Assembly (NCBI GenBank): GCA_025055455.1
Contig: JANWXD010000014.1
Span: forward strand, 33,137 to 97,136
Length of the DNA: 64,000 bases
Direction: 5' to 3'
DNA from: Bryobacteraceae bacterium
GTDB lineage: Bacteria > Acidobacteriota > Terriglobia > Bryobacterales > Bryobacteraceae
Shown piece by piece: positions 41,893 to 50,987 of the stretch (positions are counted from its first letter, which is position 1; each line of letters opens with the position of its first letter). Below the pieces are notes generated by a model. It ran no database searches. It was not told the DNA's origin and saw only the letters and a list, made by a program, of their open reading frames with translations. Made by a program: the position numbers and the translations under genes.

Positions 41893-44800
41893 TTACTCGA
41901 TCACGAGTAACAGATCCTTGGCTTCGACATGCTCGCCCGGATGCACCAGCTTCTGGGTCACCTTGCCGGCGACGGGCGCGTAGACCGTGGTCTGCATCTT
42001 CATGGCCTCCATCACCAGCAGCCGATCTCCCTTTTCGACCTGCTGGTTCAAGTCTGCCGCCACGCTCGTCACCACGCCAGGCATGGGCGCTCCGACGTGG
42101 CCCGGTACGGTGGGATCCGCCTTCGGCTTGGCCGGAGCGGTGACCTGCCGGGAACGGTCCCGAATGGTCACCTCGCGCGGCTGGCCGTTGAGCTCGAAAA
42201 ACACGGTCCGAGAGCCATCCGGGTGCAAGTCCCCAATCGCCAAGAACTTAATGATCAAGGTCTTGCCCGGCTCCAGGTCGACGGTAATTTCTTGGCCGAC
42301 CTCCATGCCGTAGAAAAATACCGGCGTGGGCAGGATCTCCATGTCGCCGTAGAGTTGGTGAGCGCGCGCGAACTTGAGATACACCTCGGGATAGAGCAAA
42401 TAACTTAAAACTTGGTCCCGAGAAGGCTTGTGCCCCAACTTCTTTTCGAGTAATTCCGCCGTCTCCTCGAAATCGGCCGGCTTCAGCTTCGCCCCTGGGC
42501 GTCCACGCTGCGGCTTGCCGTTGCGCAGAATGATTTTCTGGAGTTTTTTGGGCCAACCACCCTCGGGTTCGCCGAGCGCCCCCTGGAACATTTCCACCAC
42601 CGAGTTAGGGATTTGAAGGTGGTGATTGGTATCCAGGCGCTCGAACTCCTGCATGGTCATGCCGTGGCTGACCAGGAATAGCGCCATGTCGCCGACGACC
42701 TTGCTGGAGGGCGTAACTTTGACGATATCGCCGAACGCCATGTTGACCTCGGCATAGGCCCGTTTGATCTCGTTCCACCGGTGCCCGAGCCCCATCGCTT
42801 CGGCCTGCTCCTTGAGGTTGGTGTACTGCCCGCCAGGCATTTCGTGGATGTAAACCTCGGCCGAGCCGGTGCGAGGCCCAGTGTCGAAGGGGGCATAGTA
42901 ACCGCGCACGACCTCCCAGTAGTCCGCGCAGCGGTTCAGGGCCTCCAGATCGACTCCGGTGTCCCGTGGCGTATGCGCCAACGCCGCCACGATCGAGTTC
43001 AGGTTCGGCTGGGAGGTGGTGCCGCTCATGGAAGCGATGGCTCCGTCGGCGACGTCCACGCCGGCCTCGGCGGCCTTCAGCACCGAGGCGGCGCTGATAC
43101 CGCTGGTGTCGTGGGTGTGGAAGTGGATCGGGATGCCGACTTCCTGGCGCAACGCCTGGATCAGCTTCTCGGCGGCATAGGGTTTGCACAGCCCTGCCAT
43201 GTCCTTGATGGCCAAGATGTGGGCGCCCATGCGTTCCAGTTCCTTGGCCATCCGGATGTAGTAGTCGAGGGAATATTTCGGCCGGTTGGGATCCAGGATG
43301 TCCCCCGTGTAGCAGATGGCCGCCTCGCAGACCTTGCCGGTCTTGCGGACCGCCTCCATGGGCACCTTCATATTCGGCAGCCAGTTGAGGGAGTCGAAGA
43401 TCCGAAAGATGTCGATGCCTTGTGCCGCCGCCTCGTAGACGAACTCGCGCACCACATTGTCGGGATAGGCGGTGTAGCCGACTGCGTTCGAAGCGCGCAA
43501 CAACATCTGAAAACAGATGTTGGGAATGCGCTCGCGCAGGCGCCGCAGGCGTTCCCAGGGATCCTCGTGAAGAAACCGCAGGCAGACGTCGAAGGTCGCC
43601 CCGCCCCACATCTCCAAGCTATAGAGGTTGTGCAGGCGGCGCGCCACGAAGTCGGCGATGGCCACCATGTCATAGGTGCGCATGCGCGTAGCAAGCAACG
43701 ACTGGTGCGCGTCGCGGAAGGTCGTGTCCGTCAGCAGAAGCCGCTTTTGCTTCCGCGTCCATTCGGCGAACCCTTCCGGACCCAGCTGCTCGAGCAATTG
43801 GCGCGTGCCGGGAGGGGGATCGGTTGGCTCATGCGGCGGCAGGGGGGCGGGGGGAAAACGTTCCGGCCGCGGCTTGCCGGCCACTTCGGGATTGCCGTTC
43901 ACCAGCACCTCGCCGATATAGGTCAGCAGCTTGGTGGCCCGGTCCCGGCGCGGCGTGAAGCGGAACAGCGCGGGGGTCTCGTCCAGAAACGAAGTCGTGA
44001 CCTCCCCTGCTTGGAACTGGGGATGGTTGACGACGTTCTCGAGAAACGGGATGTTGGTCTTGACGCCGCGGATGCGGAACTCGCGCAGCGCCCGGTCCAT
44101 TCTCTGGCAGGCGTGGAGGAACTCGCGGCCCCAGGCCGTGACCTTCACGAGCAGCGAATCGTAATATGGGGTGATCACCGCGCCGCCATAGGCCTGCCCG
44201 CCGTCCAGGCGGATGCCAAAGCCCGCCGGAGAGCGGTAGGTGTGGATCTTGCCGTAATCCGGGACGAAGTTATTGGCGGGATCCTCGGTGGTGATGCGGC
44301 ACTGAATGGCGTAACCGTTCAGGGTGATTTCCTCTTGCCGAGGCAACCGCATCTCTGGGCCGTGTAGCGCGTGCCCCTGGGCGATCTGAATCTGGGCCCG
44401 AACGATGTCGATCCCGGTCACCATCTCGGTGACGGTGTGCTCCACCTGGATTCGGGGATTGACCTCGATGAAATACCATTCCCCGGTGTCGGCATCCAGC
44501 AGGAACTCGACGGTTCCTGCGTTGTAATAATTCGCCGCGCGCGCCAAGCGTACGGCCGCGTCGGCCAGCGCCTGCCGCAGTGTCGGGTCGAGTTTGACGG
44601 CAGGCGCCACTTCGACGACCTTCTGATGACGGCGCTGCACCGAACAATCGCGCTCGTACAAGTGCAGAATATTGCCGTGCCGGTCGCCGAGAATCTGCAC
44701 CTCCAGATGTCGGGCGCGGCGGATGTAGCGCTCCAGAAACACGGCGGGATTGCCGAAGGCGGCAGCCGCTTCTTGCTGGGCTTCGGCCAGCCGTTGGGCA

Positions 44801-45330
44801 AACTCGGCAGCGGAGTGGACCACGCGCATCCCGCGTCCTCCGCCGCCGAAGGCCGCCTTGATGATCAACGGAAAGCCGATCTCGCGGGCGATCTTGGCGG
44901 CCTTCTCGGCTGACGCCACGGGCTTCTCCGTGCCGGGCACCACCGGAATGCCGGCCTTCTGCGCCAAGCGCCGCGCCGCCGTCTTGTCGCCGAGCAGCTC
45001 CAGCAGTTCGGCGCTGGGACCGATAAACGTGATGCCCGCCTTTTCGCAGGCGCGCGCCAGGGCCGGATTTTCGGACAGGAAGCCGTAGCCGGGGTGGATG
45101 GCGTCTACGCCTTTCTCGTGGGCCAAGCCCACGATGCCCTCGATATCCAAGTACGCTTCGACCGGCCCCTTGTTCTCTCCGACCAAATAGGCCTCGTCGG
45201 CCTTGAAACGGTGCAGGCTGAGGCGGTCTTCCTTGGAATAGATGGCGACGGTGCGCAGGCCGAGCTCATTGGCGGCGCGGAGTATGCGTATTGCGATCTC
45301 ACCACGGTTCAACGCGAGAAGCTTGCGCAT
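41893..45330 (-). CDS. pyc: pyruvate carboxylase
   Basis: 1145 residues, full length for the single-chain enzyme. Biotin carboxylase domain at 1-450 (MRKLLALNRGEIAIRILRAANEL, KAAFGGGGRGMRVV, FIEVNPRIQVEHTVTEMVTGIDIV), carboxyltransferase domain around 530-800 (TDTTFRDAHQSLLATRMRTYDM, GGATFDVCLRFLHEDPWERLR), allosteric region, and C-terminal biotinyl domain with VMEAMKMQT, biotinylated at about K1111. It converts pyruvate, bicarbonate and ATP to oxaloacetate, refilling the citric acid cycle. A beta-carbonic anhydrase about 5 kb away could supply bicarbonate. Divergent from the DUF4097 pair. Confidence 0.97.
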   Translation of the reverse strand: MRKLLALNRGEIAIRILRAANELGLRTVAIYSKEDRLSLHRFKADEAYLVGENKGPVEAYLDIEGIVGLAHEKGVDAIHPGYGFLSENPALARACEKAGITFIGPSAELLELLGDKTAARRLAQKAGIPVVPGTEKPVASAEKAAKIAREIGFPLIIKAAFGGGGRGMRVVHSAAEFAQRLAEAQQEAAAAFGNPAVFLERYIRRARHLEVQILGDRHGNILHLYERDCSVQRRHQKVVEVAPAVKLDPTLRQALADAAVRLARAANYYNAGTVEFLLDADTGEWYFIEVNPRIQVEHTVTEMVTGIDIVRAQIQIAQGHALHGPEMRLPRQEEITLNGYAIQCRITTEDPANNFVPDYGKIHTYRSPAGFGIRLDGGQAYGGAVITPYYDSLLVKVTAWGREFLHACQRMDRALREFRIRGVKTNIPFLENVVNHPQFQAGEVTTSFLDETPALFRFTPRRDRATKLLTYIGEVLVNGNPEVAGKPRPERFPPAPLPPHEPTDPPPGTRQLLEQLGPEGFAEWTRKQKRLLLTDTTFRDAHQSLLATRMRTYDMVAIADFVARRLHNLYSLEMWGGATFDVCLRFLHEDPWERLRRLRERIPNICFQMLLRASNAVGYTAYPDNVVREFVYEAAAQGIDIFRIFDSLNWLPNMKVPMEAVRKTGKVCEAAICYTGDILDPNRPKYSLDYYIRMAKELERMGAHILAIKDMAGLCKPYAAEKLIQALRQEVGIPIHFHTHDTSGISAASVLKAAEAGVDVADGAIASMSGTTSQPNLNSIVAALAHTPRDTGVDLEALNRCADYWEVVRGYYAPFDTGPRTGSAEVYIHEMPGGQYTNLKEQAEAMGLGHRWNEIKRAYAEVNMAFGDIVKVTPSSKVVGDMALFLVSHGMTMQEFERLDTNHHLQIPNSVVEMFQGALGEPEGGWPKKLQKIILRNGKPQRGRPGAKLKPADFEETAELLEKKLGHKPSRDQVLSYLLYPEVYLKFARAHQLYGDMEILPTPVFFYGMEVGQEITVDLEPGKTLIIKFLAIGDLHPDGSRTVFFELNGQPREVTIRDRSRQVTAPAKPKADPTVPGHVGAPMPGVVTSVAADLNQQVEKGDRLLVMEAMKMQTTVYAPVAGKVTQKLVHPGEHVEAKDLLLVIE

Positions 45331-45417
45331 GGGACGAACAGGAATGCGGGGTGATCTTTCAGAATATCACGGAACTGACAGGGTCTCGTCGGCGTATTGC
45401 GGTTACAGGGAGGCGCC

Positions 45418-46359
45418 ATGGGCAAAGTCTGGCTTGGCACCGCGGGTTTGGTCTTGCTGGCCGCATGCGACCTCGCCGATTGGGCCGAGTCCACACGCTA
45501 CAAAGAGGATTTCCACTACAGCTACGACCTCAAACCGGGAGGCCGGCTGTATGTCGAAAACTTCAATGGGTCGATCGAAATCGCCGGTTGGAACCAGGAC
45601 CGGGCGGAGATTACGGGGACGAAGTACGCCTCGAGCAAGGACTTGCTCGCCGCCCTCAAAGTGGACGTCGTGGCGACGGGGGATTCCCTGCGCATCCGGA
45701 CCGTGCGGCCCTCCGCGCGGCGAGGCATCATGGGGGCGCGTTATCTCATCCGCCTGCCGCGCCGCACCAGCCTGGAGCGGATCGAAAGTTCCAACGGCGG
45801 GATCCGGATCGAGAACATCGACGGCGACGCCCGGCTGCGCACGTCGAACGGATCCGTCCGCGTGGCCGCTCTTGGCGGCGATCTAGAAGCGGAGACTTCG
45901 AACGGCGGGGTAGAACTGGAGGATGTAGACGGGAAGCTCACCGTGCGCACGTCCAACGGGGGTATCCGGGGCACCGGCGTGCGCGGCCCCCTTGACGCGC
46001 AGACCTCCAACGGCGCCATCCGAGTCGCTTTCCAGCAACTGCACGGGCATCGCCCCATTCGGGCGGTCACCTCCAACGGGAGCATCGAACTCGAGTTGCC
46101 GGAGCTGAGCGGCGGCGTGGAAGCGTCCACCAGCAACGGGGCGATCACGCTGCGTCTGCCCGCCTCGATTTCCGCCGACGTGCGCGCCGTGACATCGAAC
46201 AGCTCCATCACCTCGGATTTCGACGTGCGCGTCCGCGGCCGGATGAGCAAGACGCATGTGGAAGGCGCCATCGGCAGCGGCGGTCCGCTGCTCGATCTGA
46301 AGACCTCCAACGGCGCCATCCGCCTGCTCAAGGCCGCCGTCGGAAACCAGCGAAGCTGA
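45418..46359 (+). CDS. DUF4097 beta-repeat lipoprotein
   Basis: 313 residues from the ATG after GGGAGGCGCC. A lipoprotein signal ends in LLAAC (cysteine at about 17). The mature part is a row of short repeats, each starting with a TSNG or SSNG turn followed by a beta strand (TSNGSVRV, TSNGGVEL, TSNGAIRV, TSNGSIEL, TSNGAITL), giving a DUF4097 right-handed beta-helix/beta-roll. Family function is unknown; such proteins are often near anti-sigma or adhesin genes. The next gene is a close paralog. Being lipidated, it is probably anchored at the outer membrane. Confidence 0.87.
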   Translation: MGKVWLGTAGLVLLAACDLADWAESTRYKEDFHYSYDLKPGGRLYVENFNGSIEIAGWNQDRAEITGTKYASSKDLLAALKVDVVATGDSLRIRTVRPSARRGIMGARYLIRLPRRTSLERIESSNGGIRIENIDGDARLRTSNGSVRVAALGGDLEAETSNGGVELEDVDGKLTVRTSNGGIRGTGVRGPLDAQTSNGAIRVAFQQLHGHRPIRAVTSNGSIELELPELSGGVEASTSNGAITLRLPASISADVRAVTSNSSITSDFDVRVRGRMSKTHVEGAIGSGGPLLDLKTSNGAIRLLKAAVGNQRS

Positions 46360-46444
46360 GCCTTTGGCGCGGCGCCCCCCAGCGGAGTGGGCCCGAGAAA
46401 TAGCGGCATCGACGGGATCTCGGTGTCGGCCGAAGCGCCCTCCT

Positions 46445-46468
46445 GCTCGGCCGCGGGTGCGGCCGAGC
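46445..46468. terminator. strong hairpin between the two DUF4097 genes
   Basis: A perfect 10-bp stem GCTCGGCCGC/GCGGCCGAGC with the tetraloop GGGT lies 86 bp after the first DUF4097 gene. There is no U-run. It may attenuate transcription into the second copy or protect the 3' end of the first. The rest of this 197-bp gap shows only a CCCCTCGAGGGG palindrome at 46475-46486. Confidence 0.45.
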
Positions 46469-46556
46469 GCACTTGCCCCTCGAGGGGAAAATCGCCGACA
46501 ATAGCACCCAGTCGCCTCGCCTCTGTGGCCGGGCGCGCCACCGAACGGGAGGAACG

Positions 46557-47501
46557 ATGAGACGTTTGCTTGTCTCGGCGGGCGTAGCCGTCATTCCCAT
46601 AGCCGAGCTGGCCGCCCAAGCCCAAGCTCCGCGGTTCCGTGAGGATTTTCGCTACACGCTGAGCTTGAAGGCGGCCGGAAAGCTGCACGTGGAGAACTTT
46701 AACGGGGCGGTTCACATCGCGGGCTGGAACCAGAACCGGGCGGAAGTCACAGGGACAAAGTACGCCCCGAGCAAGGACTTACTGCAAGCGGTGAAGGTCG
46801 ACGTGGAGGCGGACGGCGACTCGTTGCGCATCCGCACGGAGCGTTCCGGCGATCGGCGCGGTGACTTGGGAGCCCGCTATCTGATCCGGCTGCCGCGCCG
46901 GCTGACCCAAACCCGAATCGAGAACACGAATGGTGCGGTCCAAGTGGAAAACCTCGAGGGCGAGGTGCGGCTGCGCACTTCCAACGGCTCGGTGCGCGTG
47001 GCGGGGCTGGTGGGACAGCTGGAGGCGGAGACCTCGAACGCGGGCGTAGATTTGCAAAACGTCGATGGAGAGCTCGTGGTCCGCACGTCCAACGGCAGCA
47101 TTCGCGGCCAGGGCGTGCGCGGCACGCTGGACGCCCGGACCTCGAACGGCGCCATCCAGGTGGCGTTCCGCCAAGTGTTCGGGCGCCGGCCCATCCGGTT
47201 GATCACCTCCAACCAGAGCATTGACTTGCAGCTTCCGGACGTGCGGCTCGAGGTCGAGGCGGTCACCAGCAATGCGGGCATCACAGTGAGGCTCCCCGCT
47301 AACGCATCGGCCGACCTCCGCGCGGAAGCTCCCAACGGGTCCATCACCACCGATTTCGATGTCCGCCCCCGCGAACCCGGCGAAAAGCCGAAAGCCGAGG
47401 GCGTCAAGACAAAGCTCGAAGGCATCATCGGCCGTGGGGGTCCGCGCCTGGAAATCAAAACGACCAATGGGCCCATCCGGCTGCTGAAACCCGCTCGGTA
47501 G
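46557..47501 (+). CDS. DUF4097 beta-repeat protein, paralog of the preceding gene
   Basis: 314 residues after GGGAGGAACG. It resembles the previous protein along its whole length (EDFRYTLSLKAAGKLHVENFNGAVHIAGWNQNRAEVTGTKYAPSKDLL against EDFHYSYDLKPGGRLYVENFNGSIEIAGWNQDRAEITGTKYASSKDLL), with the same TSNG-type repeats. The difference is at the start: this copy has an ordinary signal peptide (VSAGVAVIPIAELAAQAQA) without a lipobox cysteine, so it is probably soluble in the periplasm whereas its twin is lipidated. A clear tandem duplication with changed localisation. Function unknown. Confidence 0.87.
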   Translation: MRRLLVSAGVAVIPIAELAAQAQAPRFREDFRYTLSLKAAGKLHVENFNGAVHIAGWNQNRAEVTGTKYAPSKDLLQAVKVDVEADGDSLRIRTERSGDRRGDLGARYLIRLPRRLTQTRIENTNGAVQVENLEGEVRLRTSNGSVRVAGLVGQLEAETSNAGVDLQNVDGELVVRTSNGSIRGQGVRGTLDARTSNGAIQVAFRQVFGRRPIRLITSNQSIDLQLPDVRLEVEAVTSNAGITVRLPANASADLRAEAPNGSITTDFDVRPREPGEKPKAEGVKTKLEGIIGRGGPRLEIKTTNGPIRLLKPAR

Positions 47502-47557
47502 GGCAACGGCGCTCGCTCGTGCGACGTCACAACACATGACGGACTGGCGGAGTGTGG

Positions 47558-48448
47558 ATGCGATACGTCTGGGTACTCTGCGCGAGCTTGTCCTTGAGCC
47601 ACGCCGCGGAGCTTAGCCGCGCCCCCTGCCGCGTGCAGCACGCCGCTGCGGCTGGCGAGGTGGTGTGGTTGTTGTGTGAACAGGGCCGACTTTTCGTCAG
47701 CGAGGATGCGGGTAGGAGCTGGTCCGAGCGCCGGATACCGGCCGAGGGGCTTCGGGCCGCGGCTTTGTTCGACGCGCGTCGCGGATTAGTGGCGGGCGAG
47801 CGGGGCGCCGTATTTCTCACCGAAGACCACGGCCGCAACTGGCGCCGGCTGGCGGTTCCCACCGAAGAAACCCTCACCGCGATCCACGTGCGCGGCGAGC
47901 AGGCTTGGATCTGCGGATACGGGGGCGTCATGCTTCATTCGGCCGACGGCGGCCGCACCTGGGTCAAACAAAATACGGGCATCCTGGTCGCGCTCGAAAG
48001 CGTGTACTTCGCCGATGAACGCCACGGCTGGGCGGTCGGCTGGGTCGGAACCATCCTGCGCACCACCGACGGCGGCCAAACGTGGGAACCGGTCAAGACT
48101 TCCGCGGCCATGTGGTCCCTTGCGGCCGTCTACTTCCGCGACCCGCAAAACGGCTGGATCGTGGGACGGTTCGGACAAATCCTGCGCAGCCGGGACGGGG
48201 GGCTGACCTGGCAAGCTCAGGAAAGCCCGGTGCGCACCTCCCTGACCTCGATCCTCTTCGACGCGGCCGGGCGTGGGTGGATCACGGCCGACAGCGGTCT
48301 GCTGGTCAGCGAGGACGGGGGCGAAACTTGGCGGACGGCCCTTGACGGTGACTGGTACTTCCTGAACCGTTTGATCTCCGTCGGCAGCTCGCTGTGGGCC
48401 GTCGGCCCCTTTGACATTCTCAAGCGCGAACCGAAGGACGTGGCCTGA
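47558..48448 (+). CDS. Ycf48/BNR-type exported beta-propeller
   Basis: 296 residues from the ATG at 47558 (a GTG two codons earlier is possible), with a signal peptide (VWVLCASLSLSHAAE). It consists of repeats of the BNR/Ycf48 kind: LFVSEDAGRSWSE, VFLTEDHGRNWRR, MLHSADGGRTWVKQ, ILRTTDGGQTWEP, ILRSRDGGLTWQAQ, LLVSEDGGETWRT, alternating with GWAVGWVG or GWIVGRFG strands. About six blades form a propeller similar to the Photosystem II assembly factor Ycf48 and to BNR proteins of non-photosynthetic bacteria. A periplasmic binding role is inferred; there is no Asp-box glycosidase active site. It lies 56 bp after the DUF4097 pair and may share their transcript. Confidence 0.82.
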   Translation: MRYVWVLCASLSLSHAAELSRAPCRVQHAAAAGEVVWLLCEQGRLFVSEDAGRSWSERRIPAEGLRAAALFDARRGLVAGERGAVFLTEDHGRNWRRLAVPTEETLTAIHVRGEQAWICGYGGVMLHSADGGRTWVKQNTGILVALESVYFADERHGWAVGWVGTILRTTDGGQTWEPVKTSAAMWSLAAVYFRDPQNGWIVGRFGQILRSRDGGLTWQAQESPVRTSLTSILFDAAGRGWITADSGLLVSEDGGETWRTALDGDWYFLNRLISVGSSLWAVGPFDILKREPKDVA

Positions 48449-48502
48449 AGCCGCGGGACGCTCCGCCCTTCGACTGAGGACCGCGCCTCGAGTCGGAACC
48501 GT

Positions 48503-48519
48503 CACCTCGCTCCGAGGTG
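48503..48519. terminator. hairpin between the Ycf48-like gene and the sulfatase gene
   Basis: A perfect 7-bp stem CACCTCG/CGAGGTG with a 3-nt loop lies in the 75-bp gap between two converging genes. No U-run follows on either strand. Confidence 0.35.
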
Positions 48520-48523
48520 GCTC

Positions 48524-50350
48524 TCACGCCCATTTCGACCGGAGGTGCTCCACGAGGCGGGCGACGTAGGATCGCATGCGGTTCGGTATCGAAGGGTGTT
48601 CCAGGGGTAAGGCCTCGAGGGCCGCGCGGTAAGGGCGCAAGGCGGAGCTCCCCATCGCATCCAAAGCATTAAGCGCCTGCAAGACGACAAATAGGTTATG
48701 CCGCTCGAGACTCGCCAGCTCCAGCAGTACGCCAATTTCCCCCAGCGCCTGGGCCGCGACGATGCGCACGCTGGGCGCAGAATCCCGCAAAGCCCTCCGC
48801 ATCTGCGCGCGGTGCGGCTCCACGGCCGCCGGGCCGCGCATCAGCAACCCGAGAGCACCCCAATAACGAACGGCGCTGTCGGGGTCGTCCAGTGCCGCCG
48901 CGAGGCGCGCCACCGCTCCGGCTTGGAGCGAGGAGGCTGCCTCGGCCGTCTCCAGGATCCGGCGCAAAGGGTAGCGTCGCTCATCCTGACCCACCTCGTA
49001 GGGTGTCGAGCCCGCCGAGCGGGCGTGCAGCTCATCCTCTGGCAGGAATCCCAGGTCCCGAATGGCGAGGGCGTGCTCGCGCTGGGCCGCGCGGAGTCGC
49101 TCCAGAACCTGCCTATACTCCGGCGACCTCGCCAGATTCCTCACTTCGTCCGGATCCACCTCCAGGTCGTACAGCTCCTCGGGCGGCTTGCGCTCCCAGA
49201 AAAACGTCTGTGGCGGCCGAAGCCGGCCTTCGTCATAGAGCCGTTTCCAGATGCGCGTGGTCGGCGTTTCGAACATGTAAGCGAGGTGCTGGCCGTAAAT
49301 CAGGTGGGGCATGTAATTGCGGATGTAGATGTAGCGGCGGTCACGGACGGAGCGGACTAGGTCGAAGCGCTCGTCCATGCGGCCGCGGAGCCCGTGCAAG
49401 TACGGTGGCTCGGGACCGGCATACGGGCCCAGGAACGCCGTCCCCTGCATCCACGAGGGGGGACGGATCCCGGCGAGGCTCAGCACGGTCGGAGCGAAGT
49501 CCACGAAGCTCACCAGACGGTCAATGCGCCCACCGAACCGGTAATCTCGCGGCGCCAGTTGGCGAAACGCCTCGGGAATCGCGACGATCAACGGGATGCG
49601 CAGGCCGGAGTCGTAGGGCCAGCGTTTGTGGCGCGGCATGCCTGCGCCGTGATCGCTGTAAAAGAACACGATGGTGGACTCGGCGAGGCCATCGGTTTCG
49701 AGCTGGCGCAGGAGTTCACCGGCCTGCCCATCCATGGCGGTGATGTTGTCGTAGTACTGCGCCCAGTCGTGCCGCACCTCCGGCGTGTCTGGATGGTAGG
49801 CCGGCAGTCGGACTTTCGTCGGGTCGTGCCCCAGTTGATGGGGACGGCGACGAATCTGGCTTTCGTGGGTGATGGTCAAGTTGAACACCGCAAAGAAGGG
49901 CTGGCCCGGGCGGCGATTGCGCCAGTGCGCCTTGGTGCTCGATTCATCCCACACCCGGCCCGGCTTTTCCACGTTGTAGTCTTCTTTGACGTTGTTAGTG
50001 GTGTAATAGCCGGCCTCGCGCAGAAACTGGGGATAAAGTCGCATGTAGGAGGGCAACCGCACCAAGCTGCGCATGTGCTCGGATCCCGTGCTGGAGGGAT
50101 ACAGTCCGGAAATGATGGCCGTACGAGCCGGCGCGCACACCGGCGCCGTGGACCATGCGTTGCGGTAGATTACGCCGCGGGCCGCCAATCGGTCCAAGTT
50201 CGGCGTACGGGCGTACGAGTCGCCGTAGCAACCCAGGTGCGGTCCCATGTCTTCGCAGGTGATCCACAGAATGTTGGGTCGGAGGGGTTGTCCTCGGGCT
50301 AACGCCGCAGCGCCGAGTGCGAGGTGGAATCCGCGGCGGCTCAGGGCCAT
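48524..50350 (-). CDS. Tat-exported arylsulfatase-family enzyme with C-terminal HEAT-like repeats
   Basis: 608 residues. N-terminal twin-arginine signal (ALSRRGFHLALGAAALARG), then the sulfatase domain: NILWITCEDMGPHLGCYGD (metal site), the formylglycine motif C72-A-P-A-R76 in TAPVCAPARTAIISGLYP, FFYSDHGAGMPRHKRWPYDSGLRIPLIV and a C-terminal sulfatase strand set (YDLEVDPDEVRNLA). The last 130 residues (VARLAAALDDPDSAVRYWGALGLL, LRDSAPSVRIVAAQALGEIGVLLELA) are HEAT-like repeats that sulfatases normally lack. It needs a formylglycine-generating enzyme, not seen here. Sulfate ester substrate unknown. Close relatives are heparan-type sulfatases. Confidence 0.9.
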   Translation of the reverse strand: MALSRRGFHLALGAAALARGQPLRPNILWITCEDMGPHLGCYGDSYARTPNLDRLAARGVIYRNAWSTAPVCAPARTAIISGLYPSSTGSEHMRSLVRLPSYMRLYPQFLREAGYYTTNNVKEDYNVEKPGRVWDESSTKAHWRNRRPGQPFFAVFNLTITHESQIRRRPHQLGHDPTKVRLPAYHPDTPEVRHDWAQYYDNITAMDGQAGELLRQLETDGLAESTIVFFYSDHGAGMPRHKRWPYDSGLRIPLIVAIPEAFRQLAPRDYRFGGRIDRLVSFVDFAPTVLSLAGIRPPSWMQGTAFLGPYAGPEPPYLHGLRGRMDERFDLVRSVRDRRYIYIRNYMPHLIYGQHLAYMFETPTTRIWKRLYDEGRLRPPQTFFWERKPPEELYDLEVDPDEVRNLARSPEYRQVLERLRAAQREHALAIRDLGFLPEDELHARSAGSTPYEVGQDERRYPLRRILETAEAASSLQAGAVARLAAALDDPDSAVRYWGALGLLMRGPAAVEPHRAQMRRALRDSAPSVRIVAAQALGEIGVLLELASLERHNLFVVLQALNALDAMGSSALRPYRAALEALPLEHPSIPNRMRSYVARLVEHLRSKWA

Positions 50351-50405
50351 TGCCCAACGATTCTAGGGGCCGCGCCAACGCACGAGCGACGAAACCTCGG
50401 ACCCT

Positions 50406-50906
50406 TCAGGCCGAGACCTCGCGCAGCTGGCCGGTGCGCACGTCGTAAATGAAGCCGCGCACGGGGATGGAGCGAGGAATCCAGGGATGCGCGCGAATCT
50501 TCTGGACTTGCTGACGGACGTGCTCCTCGAGGTCCGGGAAGGCGTGAAACGTGGCCGGAGAGACCACGGCCGTCCCCGTCTCTTTGACCAGGCGGCTGCG
50601 GAGGTTGTCATCCGTAAAAGTCAGCATGCCGCAGTCGGTATGGTTGATAATCATGAACTCCTGCGTGCCCAGCAGGTGATGAGAAATGATCAGGGAGCGG
50701 AGCGCGTCTTCGGTTACCACGCCGCCCGCATTGCGGATGATATGGGCGTCGCCCACCTTCAACCCGAGGATCGCTTCCACGTCGAGCCGGGCATCCATGC
50801 ATGCCACCACGGCGAGCTTCTTGGCGGGCGGAATCGGCAACTCGCCCAAGCGAAATTCCGCCGCATAGCGCGCGTTGGCTTGGAGCGCGTCATCAATAGC
50901 GCCCAT
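50406..50906 (-). CDS. beta-class carbonic anhydrase
   Basis: 166 residues after GGAAAGGAGGAGAAT. Zinc ligands and the Asp-Arg dyad are intact: C36, D38 and R40 in VACMDARLD, H89 and C92 in NHTDCGML. It interconverts carbon dioxide and bicarbonate in the cytoplasm, with no signal peptide. The short form resembles the type II beta enzymes of Rv1284-type. It may support pyruvate carboxylase or the pH balance; the nearby genes do not point to one pathway. Confidence 0.93.
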   Translation of the reverse strand: MGAIDDALQANARYAAEFRLGELPIPPAKKLAVVACMDARLDVEAILGLKVGDAHIIRNAGGVVTEDALRSLIISHHLLGTQEFMIINHTDCGMLTFTDDNLRSRLVKETGTAVVSPATFHAFPDLEEHVRQQVQKIRAHPWIPRSIPVRGFIYDVRTGQLREVSA

Positions 50907-50987
50907 ATTCTCCTCCTTTCCGATCGAGTTTAGAAGGAACTGCGAAGGAAGTCAACCGCTCGCCGTAAGCCTCGACAACAATGACGA

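Noticed and set aside
46475..46486. CCCCTCGAGGGG perfect palindrome followed by AAAA between the DUF4097 genes
   Set aside because: It has no loop and cannot fold as a terminator; no promoter is visible next to it, so an operator role is unsupported.
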